A stretch of 64,000 bases of DNA from Caldilineaceae bacterium (lineage in GTDB: Bacteria > Chloroflexota > Anaerolineae > Caldilineales > Caldilineaceae): contig JAHBVH010000030.1 of NCBI GenBank assembly GCA_019637645.1, forward strand, positions 29,693 through 93,692, read 5' to 3'. Below are positions 1 to 8,881 of this stretch, in pieces; the first letter of the stretch is position 1; every line of letters begins with the position of its first letter. The translations under genes and the position numbers were made by a program. The notes under the pieces were generated by a model. That model ran no database searches. It was not told the origin of the DNA and worked only from the letters and a program-made list of their open reading frames with translations.

Positions 1-138
1 TGCCCTCGCCAAAGCGATCGGACACCGCGCTGCCCTCCAATGGGGAGCGCAGGTGCCTATCGATTGGCGGTCGGCAATAAACGGCTTGCGCGCTACCGCG
101 ATCTCACGGTGACGGTGCTTGTGTGCCAACCGCGCTAA
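1..138 (+). CDS. possible 3' end of a gene cut by the left edge
   Basis: Frame 1 is open from the first base to a TAA at 136-138 and would give a 45-residue C-terminus ending LVCQPR. Frame 2 is also open, to a TGA at 110-112, and its codons look equally natural, so the frame cannot be decided here. No family is recognised. It lies upstream of the secreted-protein run on the same strand. Confidence 0.25.
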   Translation, partial: CPRQSDRTPRCPPMGSAGAYRLAVGNKRLARYRDLTVTVLVCQPR

Positions 139-191
139 TCCACGCGCCGAGCAGGCGGGTAAGAACAGCATTTACTCGCCTGTTTCTTTCC

Positions 192-253
192 GAAGTTACG
201 CACCTAGACACAGCCAGCACTCTGGTCATACGAACCAACTGTGTAACGCCTAT
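192..253. repeat. short element with GAAGTTACGCA / GTAACGCCTAT ends
   Basis: The segment opens with GAAGTTACGCA and closes with GTAACGCCTAT, so TTACGCA faces a near copy of its reverse complement (TGTGTAA). The same two ends, 65 bp apart, recur at 60038-60102 with unrelated interiors. This looks like a small dispersed element (MITE-like or the footprint of an insertion sequence). It sits just upstream of the first secreted-protein gene. Confidence 0.45.
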
Positions 254-280
254 CCTTATAACCAGGGAGGGAAAAATAAG

Positions 281-2317
281 ATGATGAAAGGTAAGTTCCC
301 ACTGCTTTTCGCGATGCTGGTGCTGCTTGCTCTTTGGACCATGAGCACGGGGATGCGGCTGCGTGCTAGCCCCTTGCGCCAAGCGGGTGGCGCGCTGTCG
401 GCGGCTGCTTTAGTCAATGCCGAATATCGAACCCAATTTACCGCGAACCGGACGGTCCGTCTTACCGATGGGGTCTACGAAGATCCAGAGACAGGCGTAC
501 ATATCGCGCTTACCGATTACTTCGCCTTGGGGGATCTCAATGGCGACGGTCTGGCCGATGCCGCCGCCATCCTGACCGCCACCATCAACCATGGAGCACC
601 TTTCTATGATCTGGTGGCGGTGACCGCACAAGAAGAGGGCGAGAGTGCCATTGGTGGCCTGATCTTGTTGGGAGAAGGTGTGCAGATTACCGATCTCACT
701 ATTGCCGATGGTCGAATTACCGTGGCCTATCTACGTCCACGGCGTGGCGATGCCGAAGGCAACCCAACGGAGTCGGTCACGCAGCACTTTTTCTCTCGGC
801 GCGGCATGTTGGTACCAGAGCAAACTAAATCGTTTGGTCAGCTTTTTCCCTACCGGGTCGGCACCCACTACGGTTATATCAATGTGCTTGGTGAGATCGT
901 GATTGCGCCCCAGTTTGCCCTGGCTGGAGAATTTTCCGAAGGGATGGCCGCGGTGAGCTATGATGGCCGCAACACTGGTTTTATCAACCAGATTGGCGAA
1001 TTGGTCATCACGCCCCGCTTTAGCTATGCTGGCCGTTTTGTCCAAGGGTTGGCTATTGTTGGTGTACGGGGGGTGAATGCCGATGCGCCGTTCCTCACCA
1101 CTTATATTGACCGCTTAGGTCGCTTTGTTTTGGGGGAGCAACGTTTTCTTGCTGCCGAGCCTTTTCGCGAGGGCTTGGCCGCCGTTAGCTATGATGGTCA
1201 GCAATATGGCTACATTGATCGTCAAGGGCAGGTGGTAATTGGCATGCAATTCACCGCCGCCGAATCCTTTCAGGAAGGGCTGGCAGCCGTCCAGTTTGGT
1301 GGTCAATATGGCTATATTGACCGCAGTGGCCGCTTTGTGATCCCTCCCCAATTTGAGGCGGCCAAGCCCTTTTCGCAAGGACTAGCCGCCGTCGTCCTAG
1401 GGGGCAAGACTGGCTATATCAATAGCCGGGGCGATATTGTGATTGAGCCCACCTTTGACGTTGGTAGCGATTTTCAGGAAGGGCGAGCGTTGGTGACCAC
1501 TGGTGATCGTCTGACTTATATTGATCCAGCGGGTACTGTTATGGTGGATATTCCGGGGCTAACTCAAGGTCAGCCTTTTGTCGAAGGCGCGGCGGCGGTC
1601 GTGATCGATGGTCAATCTGGCTACATTGATTTGCAGGGCAATCTGCTCGTCGCTCCTCAATTCACCTATGCGGGTAACTTTGAACGCGGCTTAGCCGTGG
1701 TGGAGAGTGCGACAACCTGGGGGTTGCTCAATTCGGTTGGCGAGGTGGTGCTAGAGCTAGAGCGCACGCCTGCCCTAGCGGCTTTCAAGCTGGCATCTGC
1801 CCAGACTCAGGTGATCGACTATCTGCCAAGTGTGCCGGAATTAACGCGTACGGGGGCCTGTACCAGCAATTCGGAGCTACTGGATCTGCCCACGGCTTGG
1901 AAATGTACCACGGAGGACGGTGATACCTATGATCCCTGTCTCACCGCTGTGGATGGTGAAACCATTGTATGTGCCGCTTCGCCGATGGAGCAAGAGGCAG
2001 GCTTTCAGCTCAGCCTAACCAAACCGCTGCCACCTGTGCAAGTGACGGCGACGCCACCTTCCCCCATTTGGCAGTTGCGTACTGCGGCTGGGGATCACTG
2101 TCGCGTCAATCGGGTAAATTCCTTGATGATCGAGGACCAACCTGTGACCCATGTCTGTGCCGATGGTATGGTTCTTCTGGGTGAGATTGACCAAACCAAT
2201 GCATTGTGGACCATTGAGCGCGGTGTATTGATGAATAGCGCCGAAGGTCAGCTGACTCTCGATGAGCGCCAATCGGTGGAAATTGTCGAGGCGTGGGTCC
2301 CCGTTGCCCCCGAGTAA
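281..2317 (+). CDS. secreted WG-repeat protein
   Basis: Predicted 678-residue exported protein. The start is the ATG at 281, with GGGAGG about 10 bases upstream; the open frame extends further 5' but that part is not protein-like. Residues about 4-24 form a signal peptide or membrane anchor. A short FG-GAP-like segment (LGDLNGDGLAD) lies near residue 85. From about residue 195 to 500 there are roughly eight WG-type repeats of the form YGYID-x-GxxVIxPQF-xxAxxF-xEGLAAV. The C-terminal part carries several cysteines and no domain I recognise. WG repeats are common in bacterial surface proteins and are thought to bind partners; no enzymatic role is implied. First of five consecutive exported proteins on this strand. 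Confidence 0.85.
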   Translation: MMKGKFPLLFAMLVLLALWTMSTGMRLRASPLRQAGGALSAAALVNAEYRTQFTANRTVRLTDGVYEDPETGVHIALTDYFALGDLNGDGLADAAAILTATINHGAPFYDLVAVTAQEEGESAIGGLILLGEGVQITDLTIADGRITVAYLRPRRGDAEGNPTESVTQHFFSRRGMLVPEQTKSFGQLFPYRVGTHYGYINVLGEIVIAPQFALAGEFSEGMAAVSYDGRNTGFINQIGELVITPRFSYAGRFVQGLAIVGVRGVNADAPFLTTYIDRLGRFVLGEQRFLAAEPFREGLAAVSYDGQQYGYIDRQGQVVIGMQFTAAESFQEGLAAVQFGGQYGYIDRSGRFVIPPQFEAAKPFSQGLAAVVLGGKTGYINSRGDIVIEPTFDVGSDFQEGRALVTTGDRLTYIDPAGTVMVDIPGLTQGQPFVEGAAAVVIDGQSGYIDLQGNLLVAPQFTYAGNFERGLAVVESATTWGLLNSVGEVVLELERTPALAAFKLASAQTQVIDYLPSVPELTRTGACTSNSELLDLPTAWKCTTEDGDTYDPCLTAVDGETIVCAASPMEQEAGFQLSLTKPLPPVQVTATPPSPIWQLRTAAGDHCRVNRVNSLMIEDQPVTHVCADGMVLLGEIDQTNALWTIERGVLMNSAEGQLTLDERQSVEIVEAWVPVAPE

Positions 2318-2382
2318 GGGGGTGCTTTCCTGGCTTGCAAACTTTTTACCTTACCCTAAACATTCATGGGAGGATTGCCTTG

Positions 2383-3909
2383 ATGACACAACTCCACTCC
2401 AAGCGTTGGTTGATCATAGCGCTCACTTTGAGCCTCCTCTTCTTGATCCAGCCGGCAGCGGTAGCCGCGCTGACCCAATCGGCACACGCACCCACGGCGC
2501 GTAGCCTGCATGCGCAGGCCAATGAGCCGGTCTACGCGCTACAAGGCGTCTTGGGGCGCGCCGAGCGCCAACATTTTGACACCTACATGATCACCAGTGA
2601 TGGCCGTGCCTATGCCTTGGCTGGCGAGACACCCGAATTGGAGGGGCAGATCACCACGCTACGCAACCAAGGCCCGAATACCTTGGTCAAAGTGTGGGGT
2701 ACGCTCTATCCACAAGGACGGCTCTCGGCCACGCCAGAGATCGTGGTCGCGAGCATTTTGGTGGCCGAAGCCGAGCCAACGGCAACGCCAGCACCAACCA
2801 CCCAACCCCAAGCAACGGTGCGCAATGCTTCGATCAATGTGCGCAGCGGACCTAGCACCGATTACACGCCGGTCAATGTGTTGCAGCAAGGACAAACTTG
2901 TACCATCATTGGGCGCAATAGCGATAACACTTGGTGGCAGCTGGACTGTGGGAGTGGGACCCAAGGGTGGGTATTGGGTCAGCTCGTCGACGTTGCGGGC
3001 AATACTGGCCCGGTTCCGGTGGTGAACGTCGCGCCGCCACCACCACAACCTACCCCTGTTCCCACCACCCCCGTCTACTATGGTTGGAAAGCCTCTTATT
3101 GGAACAACCCCGATCTCAGCGGTAATCCTGTCCAGACCGCGGACGTAGCCGAGGTCAATTTTGATTGGGGCAATGGCGGCCCTGCTGGTCAGGCGGATAA
3201 TTTCTCGACCCGTTTTGAACGCACCATCAACTTTAATCCCGGGACCTACCGCTTTGTGGCACGCGCCGATGATGGGGTACGCGTCTTTGTGGATAACCAG
3301 ATCATGATTGATCAGTGGCATGTGGGTTCGGCCTCGGTAGATTACACCGCCGACCGTTCGATGTATGGCAACCAAATGGTGCGCGTCGAACATTATGAAG
3401 GAACGGGGCTGGCTAGCTTGCGCTTTTCCTTCTTCCCCCTGGCCAATACAACCATCGACGGCGGCGGCAGTGGCGAATGGGAAGCGAGCTATTTTGGTAA
3501 TCCTGATCTTTCGGGGAATCCGCTATTGGTGCGCCGTGAACCCCGTTCCCCCTATCCCTTGGATTGGGATTGGGGTGCTGGTTCACCGGCCCCCGGTGTC
3601 ATCGGCGACGATAATTGGTCGGCACGGTGGCGCGGTCGTTTTTTCTTTGACCAAGGCGACTACCGCTTTCAAGCGCGCAGTGACGATGGCGTGCGGCTCT
3701 ACATTGATGGGATTCGCGTCATTGACGGGTGGGCCGATGGCTACAAAGAACCCTCCAATCAATTCTTAGCCATTGGGCGCGGGGATCATGAGATCACCAT
3801 TGAATTTTACGAGCGGGGTGGTCTCGCCTTTAACCGTGTCTGGTGGTACCGTACCAGTGGCGGCGGTGGTGGCGGGGGCGATACTAGTATGGGTGGTCGT
3901 GATCAATAG
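2383..3909 (+). CDS. secreted SH3 / double PA14 domain protein
   Basis: Predicted 508 residues. ATG at 2383 is preceded by GGGAGG. A signal peptide occupies residues 1 to about 28. After a Thr/Pro-rich linker comes a bacterial SH3-type domain (INVRSGPSTDYTPVNVL ... WWQLDCG ... GWVLGQLVDV), then two PA14-type beta domains, each opening with W(K/E)ASY(W/F)xNPDLSGNP and containing YRF-x-ARxDDGVR. PA14 domains bind carbohydrates and SH3_3 domains often bind cell-wall peptides, so a wall- or glycan-attached role is likely but inferred. The protein ends in a Gly-rich tail. It begins 65 bases after the WG-repeat gene, in probable co-transcription. Confidence 0.85.
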   Translation: MTQLHSKRWLIIALTLSLLFLIQPAAVAALTQSAHAPTARSLHAQANEPVYALQGVLGRAERQHFDTYMITSDGRAYALAGETPELEGQITTLRNQGPNTLVKVWGTLYPQGRLSATPEIVVASILVAEAEPTATPAPTTQPQATVRNASINVRSGPSTDYTPVNVLQQGQTCTIIGRNSDNTWWQLDCGSGTQGWVLGQLVDVAGNTGPVPVVNVAPPPPQPTPVPTTPVYYGWKASYWNNPDLSGNPVQTADVAEVNFDWGNGGPAGQADNFSTRFERTINFNPGTYRFVARADDGVRVFVDNQIMIDQWHVGSASVDYTADRSMYGNQMVRVEHYEGTGLASLRFSFFPLANTTIDGGGSGEWEASYFGNPDLSGNPLLVRREPRSPYPLDWDWGAGSPAPGVIGDDNWSARWRGRFFFDQGDYRFQARSDDGVRLYIDGIRVIDGWADGYKEPSNQFLAIGRGDHEITIEFYERGGLAFNRVWWYRTSGGGGGGGDTSMGGRDQ

Positions 3910-3940
3910 CTTATTCATTATCCCTCAAAAGGAGCTTGTT

Positions 3941-4774
3941 ATGCGTGCTTTGCAGCGGTACAGCATGAGTTTGTTGATCGGTGGCGTATTTTTGGGTGGG
4001 CTGGTGGGCGGTATGATGGTGAGCACGCGTTTCCGTCCCCCTTTGTTACACGCCCAAGCGGTAGTGACAACCGGCGCAGCTATGCTTGCCGCTACGCCCC
4101 GGCTCCAATATCAGGGGCAACTCCTGAACCCAACGACGGGAAAACCGGTGACCAATGGCGCGTATGCCATGACCTTTCGCCTCTATGCTGTAGCAACGGG
4201 TGGCTCGGCTTTGTGGGGCGAAACCCAAAGCGTGAACACGACCGATGGTCTCTTCTCCACGCTCTTGACCGTTGATGGCAATCAATTTAATGGTCAAGAG
4301 CTCTACTTGGGGATTCAAGTGGGCAGCGACCCCGAGGCAACTCCCCGCCAACCCATCGCCTACACCGGCTATGCCTTCCGGGCTGACCGGGCTGGCGTGG
4401 CCGATAGCAGCACCGTTGCGCAAAATGCGCTCAATGCCGATGTGCTCGATGGGATTGATTCGAGCGGTTTTGTGCGGCGGGGCAATGATGGTATCGTAGC
4501 CTATGGGGTGGTTGATAGTAATGGCGCTCGGATCGATGGGCCGAGCTTTTCCAGCTCGCGCGATGGCAATGGCGTCTATGTGATTAGCATCTCTGGCGAA
4601 ACCTATCATCTCAATGATTTTGTGACCATTGTCACCTCGATCACCAATAACGAATGCCCCGAGCCGATGTTGGTGAGCACCGGGAGTAGCAATGGTAATC
4701 TATTGGTGGATATCTTTGACCGGAATGGCAATCGCCGCGCCTGTAAATTCCATTTTATGACCATTGAGCCCTAA
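3941..4774 (+). CDS. exported protein of unknown function, tail-fibre-like repeats
   Basis: Predicted 277 residues. ATG at 3941 follows AAAAGGAG. An N-terminal hydrophobic segment (residues about 9-30) indicates export. The segment RLQYQGQLL-x-GxPV-x-GAYAMTFRLY followed by GLFSTLL and ELYLGIQV is typical of exported beta-rich proteins of Chloroflexota and other environmental bacteria. It is followed by NALNADVLDGIDSSGF, similar to the NADxLDG element found in tail-fibre-like surface proteins. The C-terminal 80 residues are not recognised. The gene lies 31 bases after the PA14 gene, so operon membership is likely. Confidence 0.7.
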   Translation: MRALQRYSMSLLIGGVFLGGLVGGMMVSTRFRPPLLHAQAVVTTGAAMLAATPRLQYQGQLLNPTTGKPVTNGAYAMTFRLYAVATGGSALWGETQSVNTTDGLFSTLLTVDGNQFNGQELYLGIQVGSDPEATPRQPIAYTGYAFRADRAGVADSSTVAQNALNADVLDGIDSSGFVRRGNDGIVAYGVVDSNGARIDGPSFSSSRDGNGVYVISISGETYHLNDFVTIVTSITNNECPEPMLVSTGSSNGNLLVDIFDRNGNRRACKFHFMTIEP

Positions 4775-4812
4775 GCTGGCGGCATCAATGCCTGGCTGAA
4801 AGGATAGTGCAT

Positions 4813-5178
4813 ATGTCTTCGCCTACAAGCAAGCGGTTCTTCCTGACCTTGTTGATCATCGCTTTGCTGGCCGTGGCGCTTTGGCACAAGCCGGTGCTGG
4901 CCCAAGCCTCGCTCACTTTCGACTTGGGTTGTTGGGGGATTACGGTTGGCGGTGCTGTTCGGCAATCGCCGAATTTTACCTTGCACGATACCACCGGCCA
5001 ATGGGCTAGCGGCGTGGCAACCAGTCCGAATGCCATCGTCCGCGGCGGACATGTACAAGATTGGGGCACCATCTTTACCACGCCCGATCCGGTGCCACCG
5101 CCTACGCCGTCGGCTTTTCAGATCTATCTCCCGGTCATCGGCAATAACCTGCGCGTGGTGCGCAGTTGCGCCTGGTAA
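4813..5178 (+). CDS. small exported protein of unknown function
   Basis: Predicted 121 residues. ATG at 4813 is preferred over an in-frame GTG at 4807 because AAAGGA ends 8 bases upstream of it. Residues about 8-30 form a clear signal peptide ending in VLAQA. The mature part contains a Pro/Thr-rich linker and the motif FQIYLPVIGNN, a sequence often seen near the C-terminus of secreted Chloroflexota proteins. No domain is recognised. It continues the secreted-protein run. Confidence 0.65.
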   Translation: MSSPTSKRFFLTLLIIALLAVALWHKPVLAQASLTFDLGCWGITVGGAVRQSPNFTLHDTTGQWASGVATSPNAIVRGGHVQDWGTIFTTPDPVPPPTPSAFQIYLPVIGNNLRVVRSCAW

Positions 5179-5232
5179 TCTCTAGACCTGACAGGTAAGG
5201 TAGCCCGTGTAGCATAAGGTAGATTGTGTAAA

Positions 5233-5916
5233 ATGAAAATGAATCGTTTCTGGATTTTTGGGGTTGTGTTGGCGCTTGTAGTGGCTTGCGCACCCGCCAC
5301 GCCAGCCCCAACGGCCACGCCGCTTCCTACGGTGGTGGTGGCGACGCCGGAACCGGCAGGCATCATTGTGGCCATGGGCGACAGTTTGACTGAAGGCTTA
5401 GGCGTCAATCTCGACGACGCTTATCCGGCTCAACTCGCACGGAAATTGCAAGCGGATGGCTACTCTTATACAGTCATAAACGCGGGTGTCAGCGGCGAGA
5501 CAACCACCGGGGCCTTGGCGCGGGTCGATTGGGTCTTGACTTTGCAGCCCGATATTGTCATTCTCGCGACCGGGGGCAATGATAGCTTGCGAGCCATTGA
5601 TCCAAAGGTAACCCAAGAAAATCTGCGGCAATTAGTACAAGCCTTCCATGCGGCGGATGTCACCGTGGTGCTAGCGGGGATGCAAACGGTTCAGAACTTG
5701 GGTGAGGAATATACTAACGCGTTTCGGGCGATCTACCCCGCCGTGGCCGCAGAGTATAACCTGATCCTGATTCCCTTCTTCCTCGAAGGCGTGGCTGGCG
5801 ATCCCACCTTGAACCAAGCTGACTTTATCCACCCCACTGCGGCTGGCTACACCCAAGTCGTGGAGACGATCTACCCCTATGTCCTCCAAGCAATCGCGGC
5901 GTTACCTGCTGAGTGA
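5233..5916 (+). CDS. SGNH-family esterase lipoprotein (TesA-like)
   Basis: Predicted 227 residues. The N-terminus has a lipobox (VVAC) followed by a Thr/Pro-rich spacer, so the protein is probably lipid-anchored outside the cell. SGNH-hydrolase blocks are complete: GDSLTEG (block I Ser), the glycine of NAGVSGETT (block II), GGND (block III Asn) and DFIHPT (block V Asp-x-x-His). Relatives are TesA/arylesterases that cleave acyl esters, including acetyl groups on sugars; the substrate here is not evident. The start is uncertain: ATG at 5233 is chosen, but 5239 and a TTG at 5224 are possible. Half of a CCTGACAGGT repeat lies at 5185-5197 just upstream. Confidence 0.88.
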   Translation: MKMNRFWIFGVVLALVVACAPATPAPTATPLPTVVVATPEPAGIIVAMGDSLTEGLGVNLDDAYPAQLARKLQADGYSYTVINAGVSGETTTGALARVDWVLTLQPDIVILATGGNDSLRAIDPKVTQENLRQLVQAFHAADVTVVLAGMQTVQNLGEEYTNAFRAIYPAVAAEYNLILIPFFLEGVAGDPTLNQADFIHPTAAGYTQVVETIYPYVLQAIAALPAE

Positions 5917-6008
5917 TACGCTGCCAAGGTTGCTGAGGGTGCTCATGTCCCAGCGGTGGGTCGTAGTTGGAAGGTCCTTAGGCAAAATGAATGATACTGA
6001 CTCTTTTG

Positions 6009-6017
6009 TGTTATACT
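6009..6017 (+). promoter_or_regulatory. candidate extended -10 promoter for the DUF433/DUF5615 pair
   Basis: TG-T-TATACT at 6009-6017 fits an extended -10 element; no good -35 is visible. The predicted transcript would start near 6024, about 70 bases before the DUF433 gene. Confidence 0.35.
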
Positions 6018-6096
6018 TACTATAAGCAGTGAGGCGCTCACCAGTGTTGACTGCTTTCGCTACTGAAGGCGTATATTCCACACGAATGGAGGGCTC

Positions 6097-6408
6097 GTGA
6101 CACAAGTCGCAACCATTGAAAGCATCAATTTGATCGCAACTGATCCAACTGTACGAGGTGGACAACCTTGTATTGCTGGAACGGGGCTACGTGTGGCGGA
6201 TGTTGTGATTGCCCAGCTATTTCATCGGCGTTCGCCCGATGAAATAGCTGGTGATTATGAAATTTCTCTTGCCCAAGTCTATGCGGCCTTGTCCTATTAT
6301 TTTCAGCATAAAGATCGCTTAGATGGTGTCATTCGCCAGCAATTCAAGACGGCGCGTCTGCTAAAGGAGCAAAATCGTGGCAACCCCGCTGCGCTTCTAT
6401 CTGGATGA
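6097..6408 (+). CDS. DUF433-family antitoxin-like protein
   Basis: Predicted 103 residues, GTG start at 6097 with GGAGGG close upstream (spacing only about 3 bases). The sequence follows the DUF433 pattern: DPxVRGGQPCIAGTGLRV near residue 17, then a helix-turn-helix-like region with HRRSPDEIAGDYEISLAQVYAAL. Members are small DNA-binding proteins commonly encoded just before a DUF5615 PIN-like protein and are considered antitoxins or transcriptional regulators. The 3' end overlaps the next gene by 32 bases, consistent with translational coupling. Confidence 0.85.
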   Translation: MTQVATIESINLIATDPTVRGGQPCIAGTGLRVADVVIAQLFHRRSPDEIAGDYEISLAQVYAALSYYFQHKDRLDGVIRQQFKTARLLKEQNRGNPAALLSG

Positions 6409-6715
6409 GAACGTGCCGATTGCGGTCGCTAGGCAACTCCAAAGCCGTGGGATAGATGTGGTCACTGTCCGTGATCTTGGCCTATTAGGTGCAGCTGACG
6501 AAACGCATCTCGCGAATGCGACACGGATGAGATGCGTGCTTTGTACCTATGACATTGACTATTTGCAACTAGTCTCTGGTGGCGTGGAGCACACTGGTAT
6601 TGTTTTTGCTCAACAAGATACACACTATATTGGAGATTGGGTCAACTGGCTGACGCTGATGCACGCTGTTTACAGCCAGGAAGAACTGCACAACCACGTT
6701 GAATATCTACCCTAA
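6377..6715 (+). CDS. DUF5615 PIN-like toxin-type protein
   Basis: Predicted 112 residues, GTG start at 6377 preceded by AAAGGAG at 6364-6370. The N-terminal FYLDENVP is the hallmark of DUF5615/Mut7-C-like PIN-fold proteins. DLGLLGAADE and the acidic YDIDYL segment supply further conserved acidic residues typical of PIN nucleases. Paired with an overlapping DUF433 gene, this is a standard toxin-antitoxin-like arrangement. Ribonuclease activity is inferred from fold resemblance only. Confidence 0.83.
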   Translation: MATPLRFYLDENVPIAVARQLQSRGIDVVTVRDLGLLGAADETHLANATRMRCVLCTYDIDYLQLVSGGVEHTGIVFAQQDTHYIGDWVNWLTLMHAVYSQEELHNHVEYLP

Positions 6716-6731
6716 GCCATTTTTTCTCCCT

Positions 6732-7886
6732 CTAACGCTCTATCGCGGCCAATGCTTGGGCGAGGTCCGCAATCAGATCATCAGGGTGCTCTAGCCCCAC
6801 CGACAGCCGCAACAGATTATCGGGTGTCTTCGTATCCGGCCCTTCCACACTATAGCGATGTTCAATTAAACTCTCGACGCCCCCTAAACTGGTCGCCTGC
6901 GTGAAAATTTGTGTACGGTTGGCGACGCGCAGGGCGTTCGCCATGCCACTGGCTGATGCCGTGGCGGACACCTGGAAGGAGAGCATCCCCCCAAAGTCGC
7001 TCATCTGTTGCGCGGCCACGGCATGACCAGGGTGGCTTTCCAGCCCAGGGTAGTGGACAACGCTCACCTGAGGATGATCGGCCAGGAAGCGCGCAACGTT
7101 GCGTGCATTTTCACAGTGGGCGCGCATGCGGTAGGGCAGGGTCCGAATGCCGCGCAGAGTGAGCCAACAGTCAAAGGGCGAAGGGACCGCCCCACCTGTG
7201 CGCTGGATCAACAAGAGCCGTGTCCAAAAATCATCCTCTTTCTTGGTGATCACCGCTCCGCCCAGCACATCGCTGTGACCGCCCAGATATTTGGTCGTGG
7301 CATGGACAACCAGATCGGCACCGAGGGCCAAGGTGCGCTGTAACATAGGCGTGGGCCAGGTGCTGTCACAGGCACAGACCGCGCCCGCTGTATGGGCAAT
7401 GGCGGCCACGGCGGCGACATCGGTAATTTTTAGCAGCGGGTTCGACGGTGTCTCGATCCAGATCAAGCGGGTGTTGGGGCGCAGCGCGGCTTGGACAGCC
7501 GCAAGATCGGTCATATCGACCATGGTATGTTGCAGACCCCATCGTCCAAACAACTCGCGGACTAGCTTGCCCGTGCCAAAGTAAATATCATCGGGGATCA
7601 GCACATGATCGCCACTCTGGAGTGACTGGAAAACCGCCATGATCGCGGCCATGCCGGAACCAAAGGCCGCCGCGGCAACACCGCCTTCCAAGGTCGTTAA
7701 CGCTTCTTCGAGGGCCCGTCGCGTGGGATTGTCGGCGCGAATATAAGAAAAGCCGCTGGGATACGAACCATCCTCTGCCCGTTCAAAGGTCGTCGATAGG
7801 TGAATCGGCGGCATCACCGCCCCGGTGATTGGATCAATCGTCTTGCCCGCATGAACAGCCAGCGTTTCAATATGCATACTACCCAT
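6732..7886 (-). CDS. PLP-dependent Cys/Met metabolism enzyme (cystathionine gamma-synthase/lyase type)
   Basis: Predicted 384 residues, about the family's usual length. The N-terminal ETLAVHAG, the glycine-rich FGSGMAAI loop, the SNPLLKITD segment and the lysine in HATTKYLGGHSD (the pyridoxal-phosphate Schiff-base lysine) place it in the Cys/Met-metabolism fold-type I family. Whether it is a cystathionine synthase, a lyase or a methionine gamma-lyase cannot be decided from sequence alone. It is the last gene on the minus strand of the glycan-use operon, 80 bases after an unknown gene, and converges on the DUF5615 gene. A possible alternative start is the ATG at 7877. Confidence 0.87.
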   Translation of the reverse strand: MGSMHIETLAVHAGKTIDPITGAVMPPIHLSTTFERAEDGSYPSGFSYIRADNPTRRALEEALTTLEGGVAAAAFGSGMAAIMAVFQSLQSGDHVLIPDDIYFGTGKLVRELFGRWGLQHTMVDMTDLAAVQAALRPNTRLIWIETPSNPLLKITDVAAVAAIAHTAGAVCACDSTWPTPMLQRTLALGADLVVHATTKYLGGHSDVLGGAVITKKEDDFWTRLLLIQRTGGAVPSPFDCWLTLRGIRTLPYRMRAHCENARNVARFLADHPQVSVVHYPGLESHPGHAVAAQQMSDFGGMLSFQVSATASASGMANALRVANRTQIFTQATSLGGVESLIEHRYSVEGPDTKTPDNLLRLSVGLEHPDDLIADLAQALAAIER

Positions 7887-7966
7887 AACTTTCTATAGAA
7901 TAAAAGGGAGACTAGAGACTAGATCCTATTACTGACCCGCTCTCTTCTGACCCGCTCTCTTCTGCC

Positions 7967-8857
7967 TCACCACTCGCCCGATAGGACCACCGAATCAAGA
8001 TAAAGAAACGCCCGCTTGGTCGTGTCGGTCTCGACAAAGAAAGCTGTATTCAACATACACCAGAGATTAGCCATCGCGGGCATGGCCATGGGTTCAACGC
8101 CGGGCAGGTTGGGTAAATCAAAGACGCGGTCGTTACACTGGAAGCGTAGATAGCGCATGGTTGCCAGATCGAAGTCGAGGCGTAGGTAATACCAATTTTG
8201 CTTGGTGGCAATCTCGTTGTAACAGAGCCGTTGGTCACCACCGGGCAAATTCTCCCAACCTTCGGGCGCGAGATGAAAGTGGGAACGGGTCTTGCCACTG
8301 CCGCCAATATCATGCAGCGCGACGCGTTCCTTCTTGAACTGCCACTGGCCGACAAAATCACCATCGCGCGCGTTTAGATAGCGGATATGGGGCATGATCC
8401 GTTGGGGCTGGTCGCCTTTGCGATCCACATCCTGTAGATCAAAGAGCACGCCTACGGCCCGCACGTCGGTTTCGGATAGATCCAACGCCGTTGCTTCCGG
8501 TTTGAAGGTAAAATAGGCTTCCAAGCGAATTGGCCCCAGGTGGCGGAAGGTGAGGCGTTTGATCGCCACAGCCAAGGCGCCTGGCGTAGGGCGGGTCGCC
8601 AGCTTGAGGGCATAGGTGCCATTCATCGAGCCGTCGGTGCCGGTATCCCACATGCTTAAATTGCTCAGCATGGGGCCGCGCAGGTCGCGATAGGGGGGCA
8701 GGATCGCATCAAGCGACCCTTCGTAGTTGCCGATGAGGCTGGTCCAACCTTGGAGCCCCCGGTCAAAATCATCATGGACAATGATGCGCGACAATGGATC
8801 AAAGCGACTCAGTCCTGGATCACTACGGAGTAAAGCGGTGCGTAACTCTTCATGCAT
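7967..8857 (-). CDS. uncharacterised protein in glycan-use operon, jelly-roll-like
   Basis: Predicted 296 residues with no signal peptide and no transmembrane segment. The composition alternates short hydrophobic strands with aromatic-rich stretches (DDFDRGLQGW near residue 30, LRLEAYFTFKPEA, YYLRLDFDLATMRYLRFQCND), which suggests a beta-sandwich of the kind found in carbohydrate-binding or laminin-G-like proteins. I do not recognise the exact family. It is encoded directly after a 110-residue unknown gene and the GH95 gene, so a role with the same glycan is plausible. The start is the ATG at 8857; a TTG at 8863 is an alternative. Confidence 0.7.
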   Translation of the reverse strand: MHEELRTALLRSDPGLSRFDPLSRIIVHDDFDRGLQGWTSLIGNYEGSLDAILPPYRDLRGPMLSNLSMWDTGTDGSMNGTYALKLATRPTPGALAVAIKRLTFRHLGPIRLEAYFTFKPEATALDLSETDVRAVGVLFDLQDVDRKGDQPQRIMPHIRYLNARDGDFVGQWQFKKERVALHDIGGSGKTRSHFHLAPEGWENLPGGDQRLCYNEIATKQNWYYLRLDFDLATMRYLRFQCNDRVFDLPNLPGVEPMAMPAMANLWCMLNTAFFVETDTTKRAFLYLDSVVLSGEW

Positions 8858-8881
8858 AGCCAATTACTCGATCTTTCAGCT

